Assembly (NCBI GenBank): GCA_025936825.1
Contig: JAICSO010000002.1
Location: 124,001-188,000 of the forward strand
DNA: 64,000 nucleotides
Source of the DNA: Terriglobales bacterium
GTDB taxonomy: Bacteria > Acidobacteriota > Terriglobia > Terriglobales > Acidobacteriaceae
Direction of reading: 5' to 3'
A program made the position numbers and the translations under genes. Shown piece by piece: positions 49,101-57,730 of this stretch (its first letter is position 1; every line of letters starts with the position of its first letter). The notes below the pieces were generated by a model. That model saw only the letters and a program-made list of their open reading frames with translations, was not told the DNA's origin and searched no databases.

Positions 49101-51193
49101 AGACGTTTGTCTTCGATAGCGCAACCTTCAATAGTACTGCGATGTCGAACCCAAAGGGGCGGCTCGTGGAAGCATACACGGGTTCCGTTGGCTCAAAAAC
49201 CACTGACGTGTTCTTCAGCTACTCCGTGCGCGGCGAGGTAACAGACACTTGGGAGTGCACGCCACACTCCGGCACGAATGGATGCGCTTCTGTCAGCAAT
49301 TATTACCATGTCTCCGCCGGATTCTGGGAAAATGGTGCGTTAAAGACTCTGAGCAGCAGTATCAGCGGTGTACCCGCGCAGACGTACGCAGTAGATTCAA
49401 TGGGCAGGACAAGCGCAGTGAGCGCCAGTTCCGGACAGAACCCCGTAACCGGCATGAACTACAATCTTTCAGCGTTCACCACCAGCGTTACGTTCGGTTC
49501 AGGAGATTCCGACACCTTCTACTTGGACAGCGCGACCGGGCGTCAAACGAAATACGTCTTCAACATGAATGGCGTCACAAACACGGGCCAAACCACGTGG
49601 AATGCAAATGGTTCACTTCAGAGTTTCAATATCACGGACAATATCCCCACAACCTCGGATACTCAGAACTGCAGTTTTTCACACGACGATTTGGCACGCG
49701 TATCGAGTGTGAATTGCGTGAACGGCAGCACCAATTTGTGGAACCAGCAGTTCACGTACGACCGCTTCGGGAATATCACGAAGAACAGTAGCGGCCCAGG
49801 TGGTGTATTCCAGCCGACCTATGGCTCCTCGTCGAACTGGATTACGGCGCTACCGGGGTGTACTCCCACGACAGACGCCAATGGACAGATGACCTACGAT
49901 TGCACCCACAACTATACCTGGGATGCTGAACACAAGATGCACAGCGTTGACGCTAGCCCCGCAAGTTGTTCAAGCAGCGGAGAGTGCATGACCTATGATG
50001 CTCTCGGTCGCATGGTTGAAAAACTGTCGGGCAGCACCTATTTCGACATCGTATATGGTCCACAAGGTCGATTCGCCACAATGAACGGCCAGACGCTTTT
50101 GAAGGCATTCATACCACTCCCGACCGGAGCGACTGCGGTGTACACGTCATCTGGTCTGGCCTACTACCGTCATACCGACCACCTCGGAAGTGCGCGTTTA
50201 GCCACCACCCCGACTCGAACTTTGTGGGCGTCAGCTTCTTACGCGCCGTATGGCGAGACCTATTCGTCTGTTGGGACTGCCGACTTCGCTTTCGCCGGGC
50301 AGGAGCGATACACAGTTACAGGCATGATGGATACGCTCTTCCGCAAGTACTCCACCGCGCAAGGCCGCTGGCTATCGCCAGATCCGGCAGGGTTGGTAGC
50401 CGTTGATCCGGGCAATCCTCAAAGCTGGAACCGTTATGCATATGCCCTAAACAATCCAATGACGCTAATTGATCCAATGGGAGACGATGCCTATGAAGGC
50501 TGCAGTTCCGCGACGCCTTACTGCTATACCAACCTGTTCTCTAACCCAATCTATTTCGGACAGGCGGCAGATCCGTTCAGCTTCATAGGTATCCCACTCC
50601 TCAGTCCCGGAGCAATTTTCGTTGACGGCGGGTGTCTTGGCTGTATTGATTCTTTCTTTGGCAACTTGGCCCAGACGCCCGATTTCTCAACTTTCTCAAC
50701 GTTCAATCCGCCATTGCCGAAAAAGGGCTTCTGCTCATTTACTGCCAACGGAGGGAACCTTCCACACGCGTCAAGGGACGCAATTCAAGCTATATTTAAC
50801 CAGGCAGGAGTAGGAATAGACTTTGAGGACGGACCAGGTGAGGATCTGAGTGTAGCAAACGTGAATTTACCACGGGGGACATATGGGATTGACACATTCG
50901 GGACTTTAGCACAGGTAGATATGTCTAAGTTTACCCGATATCCGAGTGCCGCAGGGGTAATCATTTCACACGAATGGGGCCATTGGATATTGGATTGCTC
51001 TCATCTAAGCAGTAGCCCCTTCGCTGGCCCAATCAACTCCTCAGATTGCGGGTATAGTGGTCTAATGGGACCAGGTATGTCATTCTTTCATGGGCGGCCT
51101 TCACCTTTAATGAATCCGGGCAACCCGCAATTCGAGTTTAGGCCCGAGCAATTTCAAGCGATCCAAGATAAGTGCCGGAACCAACACCCGTGA
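46169..51193 (+). CDS. Secreted Rhs/YD-repeat protein with C-terminal zincin domain
   Basis: 1674 residues. It begins with a signal peptide (LLLILAVLTVTAAAQ), an N-terminal beta domain (about 25-400), then many YD/RHS repeats (YDALGRLTSV, YDLLGRVISEQNP, YDALHRVTSIT). The core end follows (DTLFRKYSTAQGRWLSPDPAGL ... SWNRYAYALNNPMTLIDPMG, about 1390-1440). The variable C-terminus (about 1445-1674) contains a zinc protease signature, SHEWGHWILDCSH (near 1600), and a later SPLMNPG resembling a Met-turn. The terminal domain is probably a metalloprotease toxin or processing enzyme. An ankyrin-repeat protein follows. Rhs shells encapsulate such domains and mediate contact-dependent or secreted antagonism. 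Confidence 0.9.
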   Translation: MKRIGTGTYLLLILAVLTVTAAAQVATGTPPLSSMSGGPFDTVNLGNLNVSFAIPIMSKPGRGIPFNFALTYNSSVWNVGSSNGHSAWVLNGGGLLGWSGTQGTLTPYITYTVTTTTNPCGPSSGGPPPYSYTQSVFGSTFIYHDQWGGRHSITINQQYYSIYNSPGISNQCPPNGPQPSTSQSGATIDGSGYTLTVNPPSGSSISGSIVDRSGNNINAPMTSGSAASGGYTIQDPNGNQLTFNGTTNVFTDTTGNTVLTIGNSIPITYTYAAPGGNTTYTVNATNYGIKSNFGCSGIAEYTGAAYLVTSIGVPGAGTYTFNYENTPGSPSFYTGRITSITLPSGGQITYHYTGSNDGIDCVDGSTMAMTRTLSPGGTWAYSRTQVTGNHWQTIATTPSDPQNVGSPPPGDDTVLDFWDSISTGNFYETQRKVYQGSQSSGNLLLTSVTCWNGNMSNCTSTAVSNPITERTVTTTFPNNGQASKDDSFYTSLGLLYKVDQYGYGASGIPGPLAREAVTSYASLGNIADHPLSVTVTDGAGNTLSKTAYTYDEYSLQTPVGTTPQHVSVSTARGNATTITSTIIGSTTLSKHFHYFDTGRVYQAVDMNDVNGSATTTYNYPDANSTCGNMFPTSTTLPVSGLSTQTTWNCSGGVLKTTTDVNGNTTTTNYSDPNFWRPSSVVAPYTSNSVKTTTSFTYTPYNSSTGAFASTDSQMSVNGGASIVEQLTTINQFGQPVYSQQREGPGSSNWDSAQVLYDSFLRSYQTSMPCVYTSTAFTAQNQACPSAATTTSTFDALGRPTKTTDGGGGYVQYTYTQNDVETQVGPVVSGENLKTKQLEYDALGRLTSVCEVTNLNGYVQCGQTNALNGYFTTYSFGVNASGYPTTTVTQGPSGSQQTRVYTYDLLGRVISEQNPENATTTYTYDSDSSGVCSGTYTGDLVKVVDAKGNKICYQYDALHRVTSITYPSSGPDAANTPSKTFVFDSATFNSTAMSNPKGRLVEAYTGSVGSKTTDVFFSYSVRGEVTDTWECTPHSGTNGCASVSNYYHVSAGFWENGALKTLSSSISGVPAQTYAVDSMGRTSAVSASSGQNPVTGMNYNLSAFTTSVTFGSGDSDTFYLDSATGRQTKYVFNMNGVTNTGQTTWNANGSLQSFNITDNIPTTSDTQNCSFSHDDLARVSSVNCVNGSTNLWNQQFTYDRFGNITKNSSGPGGVFQPTYGSSSNWITALPGCTPTTDANGQMTYDCTHNYTWDAEHKMHSVDASPASCSSSGECMTYDALGRMVEKLSGSTYFDIVYGPQGRFATMNGQTLLKAFIPLPTGATAVYTSSGLAYYRHTDHLGSARLATTPTRTLWASASYAPYGETYSSVGTADFAFAGQERYTVTGMMDTLFRKYSTAQGRWLSPDPAGLVAVDPGNPQSWNRYAYALNNPMTLIDPMGDDAYEGCSSATPYCYTNLFSNPIYFGQAADPFSFIGIPLLSPGAIFVDGGCLGCIDSFFGNLAQTPDFSTFSTFNPPLPKKGFCSFTANGGNLPHASRDAIQAIFNQAGVGIDFEDGPGEDLSVANVNLPRGTYGIDTFGTLAQVDMSKFTRYPSAAGVIISHEWGHWILDCSHLSSSPFAGPINSSDCGYSGLMGPGMSFFHGRPSPLMNPGNPQFEFRPEQFQAIQDKCRNQHP

Positions 51194-51227
51194 GTTGTGA
51201 TGAGTTTTCTCAAGCGAGGTTATTAGT

Positions 51228-51911
51228 ATGTGCCGAAGAAGACGCTGGGTACTCGCAATCGCCATTGCAATTTTTTGGCCCATTCCCAGAAGCCAATCCC
51301 AAGAGGGCCCAAGTAACGTTCCACTAATAGAGGCGCTCCGCCAAGGCGACTTGGACAAAGCCCGCAAGGTTCTGCGTTCCGGGGCCAAACTCAATACGAT
51401 GGATCAGTATGGGAATACACCTCTACTTGAGGCAATCCGTAACGGCCATACGGAGCTAGCGCAAGAGATTCTCCGAGCGGGTGCAGATCCGAACATTGCG
51501 GCATATGACGGGACAACACCACTTATGATTGCCGCGTGGCAATCCGACCTGAAGATTGCAGAGACTCTCTTGAAACGTGGTGCGACCGTCAACGCTAAAG
51601 ACAGGAGAGGTGGAACCGCCTTAATAGCTTCGCCTCATAACGGCTCCGATGGAAAGCTCGTGCAGTTGCTGCTCGACGCGGGCGCAGAGCCAAATGCGAA
51701 GACTCAGAATGGATTGAGTGCCCTGATGGCGGCTGCCCTCGTCGGAGACGGGGTTGCCGCCGAGGAGCTCCTCAAGGCAGGTGCTGATCCCACGATTCGC
51801 GACAAGAGCGGGCACACGATAGAAGAAGAGGCTTGCGACCGCGGAGAAAAAGGCCATACTCGTGTTTGTTTGCTTGTGCGCGAAGCCGTGAAGAATGTGA
51901 ATAAGAAGTAG
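51228..51911 (+). CDS. Exported ankyrin-repeat protein, candidate immunity protein
   Basis: 227 residues. A signal peptide (RRRRWVLAIAIAIFWPIPRSQSQ) is followed by five ankyrin repeats (for example MDQYGNTPLLEAIRNGHTELAQEILRAGADPN and DGTTPLMIAAWQSDLKIAETLLKRGATVN). It lies 34 bases after the Rhs gene. Ankyrin proteins are common partners of polymorphic toxins, and export would place it where a periplasmic protease acts. The link is inferred from position. Confidence 0.85.
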   Translation: MCRRRRWVLAIAIAIFWPIPRSQSQEGPSNVPLIEALRQGDLDKARKVLRSGAKLNTMDQYGNTPLLEAIRNGHTELAQEILRAGADPNIAAYDGTTPLMIAAWQSDLKIAETLLKRGATVNAKDRRGGTALIASPHNGSDGKLVQLLLDAGAEPNAKTQNGLSALMAAALVGDGVAAEELLKAGADPTIRDKSGHTIEEEACDRGEKGHTRVCLLVREAVKNVNKK

Positions 51912-51938
51912 AAATCCTTCGTTCACGAGGAACGCGGC

Positions 51939-52004
51939 GGGTGGCCCACCCTATGAATCGTGCCGTGAAGCGGGGTGTCCCGTCCTTCGCCCGTCTTGCG
52001 AAGG
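51939..52004. repeat. Palindrome and hairpin after the ankyrin gene
   Basis: GGGTGG-C-CCACCC (51939-51951) and CCTTCGC-ccgtctt-GCGAAGG (51984-52004) are two inverted repeats in the gap between the ankyrin and glycosyltransferase genes. No T tract follows, so they are more likely REP-like than a terminator. Confidence 0.55.
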
Positions 52005-52148
52005 GCGGAAACCACCGACAGTGCCTTGATTTCCACCGTTTGAAAACCGCAAAGCGCGGGCACCCTCGTTTATGAGCGTGTGCAATGAAAACCGTGAAAG
52101 GATGAATGAGACGTTGTAACTACGCCGTCTCGGTTTCCACTCTACAGG

Positions 52149-54014
52149 TTGCTAGCATCGAAGCCCAATGCTCTCGTTATCCCGACCACTGCTATTCTTA
52201 CTTTCTTGGGATGCCTCCTCGTGGCAAAGATTATCCGTGAGCCATTCCCACGTACTCACGACGAGTTCAGCTATAGGCTAATGGGAGAGACATTAGTCGA
52301 TCGTCGAGTTTCCAGTCCAGCCCTTCCCGTTCCCGAGTTCTTCGATACCTTTCACGTTCTTCTACACCCTGTTTATGCATCAAAATATTTCCCAGCACAA
52401 GGGGCCTTCCTTGCACTTGGCCAGCACCTAACAGGCCATCAAGCAGTCGGCGTATGGCTCAGTTCGGCACTCGCCTGCGCCGCCGTCACATGGATGCTGC
52501 AAGTATGGGTGGGCTGGCGGTGGGGACTGCTCGGCGGTGTTCTCGTCCTCATTCAATACGCAGTGTTTAGCTATTGGAGCCAGACCTTCTGGGGTGGTAT
52601 GGTTCCGGCGCTCGGCGGCGCTCTCGCGCTTGGAGCATTTCGTCGTTTATGGGACTGCATCGCGTGGCAGAATTCTCTTTGGCTCGGCACCGGGCTCGTA
52701 ATTCTGGCCGGCAGCCGACCGCTGGAAGGTTTTATAACTGTGCTGCCCATCAGCGTTCTTCTCCTGCATCATCTCTGGCGCCCTCGGGGCAACAAAGCTC
52801 AGCCTTGGCCGAAGTTGCTGGCATCTGCGCTTCCGTGCATGCTCATTCTTGCGAGCGGAGTATGGGCATTGGCAGCCTATAATCGCGCAATCACCGGTTC
52901 CTCACTCAAGACACCATATGCACTGAACGAACAGGAGTATCAGGAATCGCCACCGTTCATCTTCCTCCCGCAGCGCCCCAAACTGACTTACAGCAGCCCC
53001 GTTGTCCAGTTCTATTACGAAATCAACGAAATGCGCCCCTACCTCACGCAGCGGGTTCCTAAGTGGTTCGTTACTATGGCAGCACGCAAGCTTGCGACAT
53101 GGTGGGATTTCTACGTGGGGTTCATTCTCTCCATTCCGCTGGTGCTCCCCGGCTTTTTACGTAAAGGCAGAATTCGCTGGCTTCAGGCAGCGGTGCTCGT
53201 GGCGCTCATTACACTTTCGTTCTTCTTGAGTCTTACGGCAGTTCTCGCATGCGGACTGATCGAGCTATTTGTCATCGTCCAAGTCGTGCTCCTATGTTTC
53301 GTGTTCGACGACAAGTGGTCGCGCCTTGCAATCGGAACCTGTGCCCTAGTTGAATTTGTGCTGCTCTTCGCGAAATGGGAGTTCCCGCACTACTTTGCAC
53401 CCGCTGCTTGCCTGATCTGGTATCTGGAGGTTGAAGGTCTGCGGAAGATATGGAACTGGAACACGAAGCCGGTTACTGAGGCAGGAGGATCCTTATCTCG
53501 TGGCAAAAAGCTCAAACTGGGCCGTGGAAACGCCAAGAAGTCCGGTTTCAACTTACGTTGGGTGGTTGTAGCAACTCCGATTGCATGTCTGTGTTTGTTG
53601 GTCTGGAACATTAAGCAACGTTTGGACGGCACACTTTACGATCCGCACGGAACCATCCGGCAAGCCTTAGTGTTGGACGACTGGAGTGTCGATCGTGCAA
53701 ACCTTGAGAAGTGGCTTGAGCAGCAGACCACCCCGCAACTGGTATTCGTGCGCTATTGGCCAAACCACAACATCAACTTCGAGTGGGTATACAACCATCC
53801 TGACATCATGCACTCGCATGTCATGTGGGCGCGTGACCTAGGAGCGGAACACAACAAGTTGCTCCTAAATCTCGTTCCTGACCGCAAGGTGTGGCTGATC
53901 GAAGCCGACAGCAGGCATCCGACGTTAATACCCTACGCGGACGCGATCAACAAACCCATGTCCCCGAATCTGGTCAAACCAGGAAGTGCTCAGCAGGAAA
54001 CAGATCCGCAATAG
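52149..54014 (+). CDS. Polytopic glycosyltransferase-like membrane protein (GT-C type)
   Basis: 621 residues with about 11 TM helices. The first periplasmic loop has the sequence EPFPRTHDEFSYRLMGETLVDRR; the acidic HDEFSY resembles the catalytic Asp/Glu loop of GT-C enzymes (PMT/ArnT-like) that use polyprenyl-phosphate sugars. The C-terminal periplasmic domain (about 500-621) includes FVRYWPNHNINFEWVYNHPDI. The start is a TTG; no better codon is available. A surface-glycosylation role is inferred. Confidence 0.7.
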   Translation: MLASKPNALVIPTTAILTFLGCLLVAKIIREPFPRTHDEFSYRLMGETLVDRRVSSPALPVPEFFDTFHVLLHPVYASKYFPAQGAFLALGQHLTGHQAVGVWLSSALACAAVTWMLQVWVGWRWGLLGGVLVLIQYAVFSYWSQTFWGGMVPALGGALALGAFRRLWDCIAWQNSLWLGTGLVILAGSRPLEGFITVLPISVLLLHHLWRPRGNKAQPWPKLLASALPCMLILASGVWALAAYNRAITGSSLKTPYALNEQEYQESPPFIFLPQRPKLTYSSPVVQFYYEINEMRPYLTQRVPKWFVTMAARKLATWWDFYVGFILSIPLVLPGFLRKGRIRWLQAAVLVALITLSFFLSLTAVLACGLIELFVIVQVVLLCFVFDDKWSRLAIGTCALVEFVLLFAKWEFPHYFAPAACLIWYLEVEGLRKIWNWNTKPVTEAGGSLSRGKKLKLGRGNAKKSGFNLRWVVVATPIACLCLLVWNIKQRLDGTLYDPHGTIRQALVLDDWSVDRANLEKWLEQQTTPQLVFVRYWPNHNINFEWVYNHPDIMHSHVMWARDLGAEHNKLLLNLVPDRKVWLIEADSRHPTLIPYADAINKPMSPNLVKPGSAQQETDPQ

Positions 54015-54634
54015 GTCTGATGAATTTGAGATTACCTGCGTGAATGCTTGTCTTGCTGCTCTCTCTGCACACGACTTCACTAGGTGACCGACACTCCACG
54101 CGCAGGGCCAAAGGGGTAAGGCCGGGGCAGCATGTCGCGAACATCATAAAGTAGTACTCGTCCGTATCGCGCACCGTGACTGAGACTTAGCGCACCCCAG
54201 CGCCACGCCCGTGACTTCGCACATCAACCGAATTCGCAATGTGTATGAAGGGCCTGACATTTGCGTGCAATGTGTAGTTGCCTTCGCGCCTATACCGACA
54301 AACGGACATCTTCCGGCATGATGACTTCGCGCGCGTAAGTTGTTTCCCTTCGCGCTGTCCTCGCAATCACGCGGCTGACGATTTCCGGTACAGCAGATCA
54401 GCGAATCACATGCGAATCAGTCGCTAATCATGCGGGTTTGCATTGTATGCCTCTATTTAATGCGGCGGAGATCAAGTGCCGCGTTGCCAAATCCTGTCAA
54501 GAACTTTCTTCGAAATTTATTCAGCGCTGAATCTGCAACTTGCACGTGCTGGTGAGTGCCTGTGAGTGCTGCCATTGTAGTTAGCATGTTACGGTCTGCG
54601 CGACCGAACACAAATTCTGCATGGAGGCATGCAC
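54015..54634. other. 620-bp gene-free spacer before the replication module
   Basis: No frame is convincing on either strand. Short motifs recur (CTTCGCGC at several places, GCGAATCA/GCTAATCA near 54400-54430, and GTGCTGGTGAGTGCCTGTGAGTGCTG near 54547-54573). It could hold the promoter of the DUF932 gene or an element boundary, but nothing decisive is visible. Confidence 0.45.
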
Positions 54635-55507
54635 ATGACTTTCAGCTTCGCGTCTCGCTTCACATCGACCAACTCTCAACCCTTAACGCTCGACCAGATC
54701 GCCCGCTATGCGCCATCAGCAGTGGCGAGCAACGCACACTGCAGTCGTAGCGATCGCTACACGTATCTCCCGACTGTCGAAGTCATTCGAGGAATGGAGC
54801 GGGCTGGCTTCATGCCATTCAAGGCGACGCAGAGTCGATGCCGTGACGAAGGTCGCCGCGATTTCACTAAGCACATGATCCGCTTCCGGCATCTCGACAC
54901 CGCACGCCCGTTCAGTGTCGGCGACCTCATCCCAGAAGTCGTCCTGGTCAACAGCCACGACGGCACCAGCGCTTACAAGCTGATGGCGGGCATCTTCCGG
55001 CTGGTTTGCAGTAATGGACTGATCGTTTCGGAATCGATGCAGGCCAGCATCAGCGTTGCTCACAAGGGCGATGTTGTTGGCCAGGTGATCGAAGCTAGTC
55101 TGCAGATTGCCAACAGCTCACAGCGTTCACTCTTAACCATCGGCGATTGGTCGCGTCTGCAACTGACTTCGGGAGAGCAATCCGCATTCGCTGAAGCTGC
55201 GCATACGCTGCGCTTTGCCGATTCTGATGGCCAGAGTACGACGCCAATCACGCCCGTCCAACTGCTCCAGCCGCGACGCTCAGTCGATACCGGCAATGAT
55301 CTCTGGAAGACACTGAACCGCGTACAAGAAAACGCGATTCAGGGCGGGCTACGGGGCGTTCAACGCGATGCGAGCGGACGAAGACTGCGACGCGTTACGA
55401 CTCGTCCCATTGCTGGAATCGATCAGGACGTGCGACTGAACCGCGCGTTGTGGACTCTGGCAGAACGTATGGCTGAACTCAAAACCGGTCAGGCTGTGGC
55501 TGCCTAG
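54635..55507 (+). CDS. DUF932 (phage/plasmid-like) protein
   Basis: 290 residues beginning MTFSFASRFTSTNSQPLTLDQIARYAPS. The conserved core has YLPTVEVIRGMERAGFMPFKATQSRCR, HMIRFRH, PEVVLVNSHDGTSAYKLMAGIFRLVCSNGLIV and SVAHKGDV, diagnostic of DUF932, a family of plasmid and phage proteins. The ATG 54635 sits about 7 bases behind GGAGG; ATG 54629 is too close to it. It opens the module that runs to 57 kb. Confidence 0.88.
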   Translation: MTFSFASRFTSTNSQPLTLDQIARYAPSAVASNAHCSRSDRYTYLPTVEVIRGMERAGFMPFKATQSRCRDEGRRDFTKHMIRFRHLDTARPFSVGDLIPEVVLVNSHDGTSAYKLMAGIFRLVCSNGLIVSESMQASISVAHKGDVVGQVIEASLQIANSSQRSLLTIGDWSRLQLTSGEQSAFAEAAHTLRFADSDGQSTTPITPVQLLQPRRSVDTGNDLWKTLNRVQENAIQGGLRGVQRDASGRRLRRVTTRPIAGIDQDVRLNRALWTLAERMAELKTGQAVAA

Positions 55508-55585
55508 GCCGAAAGCAAGGGCACATCCCCTTGCTCCGCTGGTAGCGCCAGCGCTGATGAGGCCAATACCACTACAGGAGAGATC

Positions 55586-56245
55586 ATGTCTGACATTGGG
55601 CTGTTTACGAATTTCCAAACCGGATTCAGCTTTCCGCAGCAGTTAACCGAGAAGTACGCACCGCAAACCATCGATGACTTCGTCGGGCTGGACAAACCGA
55701 AGAAGATTATGCAGGCCCTGGTCGCTAACCCACGTCCGAGCGCTTGGTTGTTCCTGGGACCGTCTGGAACCGGGAAAACTATTGCTGGACTAGTGCTGGC
55801 GAAGATGATTCCAGCCGAGCTACATCACATCCCGAGCCAGGAATGCAATCTGGACAACATCGAACGAGTACGGAGGACGTGCCAGTACGTTCCGGTCGCA
55901 GGCTGCAAGTTTCATCTGGTCTTAGTCGATGAGGCCGACCAGATGTCGCCAGCCGCTCAGGTTTCACTCTTGTCAAAGCTCGACGCGACCAACTTTCCGC
56001 CAGCTACGATCTTCGTCTTCACCGCGAACGCCACAGACCGGCTAGAGCCACGATTCCTCAGCCGCCTGCACGTGATTGAATTCAGCAGCTATGGCATCAG
56101 CCGCGATGCGGTCGCGTTGCTCGAATCGATCTGGAAGCGTGAGACCACAGCCGAGCCGCCGAACTTTGCCCGGATTGTGAAAGAAGCCAACAACAACATA
56201 CGTGAAGCACTCACCAAGCTGGAAGTCGAACTGATGTGCGCTTAA
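55586..56245 (+). CDS. AAA+ ATPase, clamp-loader-like
   Basis: 219 residues. EKYAPQTIDDFVGLDKPKKIMQALV is the clamp-loader-type N-terminus; Walker A GPSGTGKT, Walker B LVLVDEAD, sensor 1 FTANATDRLEP and the arginine-finger region RFLSRLHVIEF follow. It is shorter than RFC small subunits or DnaX, ending just after the lid. It probably loads a replication factor or helps the serine recombinase or primase of the element. Confidence 0.88.
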   Translation: MSDIGLFTNFQTGFSFPQQLTEKYAPQTIDDFVGLDKPKKIMQALVANPRPSAWLFLGPSGTGKTIAGLVLAKMIPAELHHIPSQECNLDNIERVRRTCQYVPVAGCKFHLVLVDEADQMSPAAQVSLLSKLDATNFPPATIFVFTANATDRLEPRFLSRLHVIEFSSYGISRDAVALLESIWKRETTAEPPNFARIVKEANNNIREALTKLEVELMCA

Positions 56246-56304
56246 GCTTGTCGTCCGGCACTCAGCGATGTATATGTACTCCTTCACCTCGAAAGGAGTG
56301 TCAA

Positions 56305-56484
56305 TTGCCAAAAAAGAAGTCAGCGCCGAAGAAGCGAAACAAGTATCGACTGAACATCTACCTCGACTTCGATCAGAAGGACGACTTGGAAAAGCTGCAC
56401 GAGACGACGGGAGCACCAATAAGCGAGCTGATTCGGCGGGCCATTGCGGCTTACCTCGACTCGCGGCGAAAGGAAATCAAGTGA
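56305..56484 (+). CDS. Ribbon-helix-helix protein
   Basis: 59 residues. After a Lys-rich leader (PKKKSAPKKRNK), YRLNIYLDFDQKDDLEKLHETTGAPISELIRRAIAAYLDSRRKE follows the CopG/Arc RHH pattern (beta strand, two helices). It starts at TTG with AAAGGAG 6 bases upstream. The stop overlaps the GTG of the recombinase gene. It could be an autoregulator of the recombinase. Confidence 0.78.
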   Translation: MPKKKSAPKKRNKYRLNIYLDFDQKDDLEKLHETTGAPISELIRRAIAAYLDSRRKEIK

Positions 56485-57056
56485 AACGTTGCGCCATTTA
56501 TTGCCGGGTCTCGACTGGACGGCAAGAAAACGCCAATCAACTTGCGGAGCTGCGACAGTTCGCCGAGACGCAGAGCTGGGAAATTGCCAGCGAGTACTGC
56601 GATGAAGTGACGGGTGGAACATCAGATCGCCCGCAGTTCAAAGCCATGATGCTAGCGGCTTCACAACGACGGTTCGACGTGTTGCTGTTTTTTGCCCTCG
56701 ACCGTCTCAGCCGTGAAGGCCCGCTGGCCACACTACAGCATCTTCAGCGCCTCACTGGCTATGGTGTTCAGTGGAGGAGCTACACAGAACCGTACATCGA
56801 CTCCTGCGGCATCTTCGCGGACGTGGTGATATCGATCATGGCCACTCTCGCGCGCCAGGAAAACATTCGCATCTCCGAACGCACACGCGCAGGACTAGCG
56901 AGGGCTAAGCGTGAAGGGAAGCAACTCGGTCGGCCCCGGAAGATCAGAGCAGAAAGAGTTCGCGAGCTGCGGGCATTAGGCTTGAGCTGGTCCGCTGTCG
57001 CGAAGGAACTGAACATTGCACGATCGACGGCTCAGAGCTACGGCACGTCTTCGTAG
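56481..57056 (+). CDS. Serine recombinase (resolvase/invertase type)
   Basis: 191 residues starting GTG within the RHH stop. The catalytic Ser is in CAIYCRVSTGRQ; the downstream Arg motif FFALDRLSREG and the helix E around VVISIMATLARQENIRISERTRAGLARAKREGK are conserved. A C-terminal HTH reads ERVRELRALGLSWSAVAKELNIARSTAQ. It could resolve, invert or integrate the element. It converges with 57038-57730, overlapping by 19 bases. Confidence 0.92.
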   Translation: MKRCAIYCRVSTGRQENANQLAELRQFAETQSWEIASEYCDEVTGGTSDRPQFKAMMLAASQRRFDVLLFFALDRLSREGPLATLQHLQRLTGYGVQWRSYTEPYIDSCGIFADVVISIMATLARQENIRISERTRAGLARAKREGKQLGRPRKIRAERVRELRALGLSWSAVAKELNIARSTAQSYGTSS

Positions 57057-57730
57057 GCTGCTCTGTCCAATTGTTGGACAGGGCCGAACGCCTTCCGCAA
57101 GCGTCGCTGTAGCCACTCAAGGATGTCATTCATCCACCTGGCTGGCGGCACAATCGCCCAGTCGTACAACTTGCGCGCCGGAGAGCGTTCCAGCCGTGCT
57201 AGGCGCTGCTCGTATGGCTTCACAGTGTTGTAGTACTGGCCCTCAAAGTCGCTGAGCACGCTTCGGGTTTGCTCATAGCGGGCATTGAGGTCGGTCAGGT
57301 CGGCCAGAAGCCTATTCTGCACCTGTCGGTGCCGCGCATTCACGTCATTCAGCAGAACGTGAGTATTGGCGATCTCAGCCCGTAGCTGTTGATCTGTTTC
57401 CGTGAGCGTCTGCTGGTGCTCTCGGGCTGTTGCTTCGATCTGAACGGCACGGGACTCAAGCTGGCCCGTGCGCTCAATAGTGCGCACGACTACATCGACG
57501 ACGCCGGGCAGCATCGAACCGAAGTTGGCGAGGGGTGTAATTCTTTTCAGGACCCGTGGCTCATTGTGAATGAACGCCGCTGCTTCGTCCACGATGTCGG
57601 GATGTGTGGCAAGCTGTGAACCACGCTCAACCAGGAGCTTAATCGCATCGTGCCTAGCATGGGCTGCCGGATTACGTGCGAGCGCCAGCAGCTCCTCATC
57701 GCGGAATTGGTTTAGGTCGGTCTGAATCAT
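57038..57730 (-). CDS. Long coiled-coil protein
   Basis: 230 residues. The N-terminal LNQFRDEELLALARNPAAHARHDAIKLLVERGSQLATHPDIVDEA is HEAT-like. From about 90 to 180 there is a coiled coil (ESRAVQIEATAREHQQTLTETDQQLRAEIANTH and on). A basic amphipathic end follows. It overlaps the gene before it by ATGA. Function unknown; possibly structural for the element. Confidence 0.7.
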   Translation of the reverse strand: MIQTDLNQFRDEELLALARNPAAHARHDAIKLLVERGSQLATHPDIVDEAAAFIHNEPRVLKRITPLANFGSMLPGVVDVVVRTIERTGQLESRAVQIEATAREHQQTLTETDQQLRAEIANTHVLLNDVNARHRQVQNRLLADLTDLNARYEQTRSVLSDFEGQYYNTVKPYEQRLARLERSPARKLYDWAIVPPARWMNDILEWLQRRLRKAFGPVQQLDRAAYEDVP

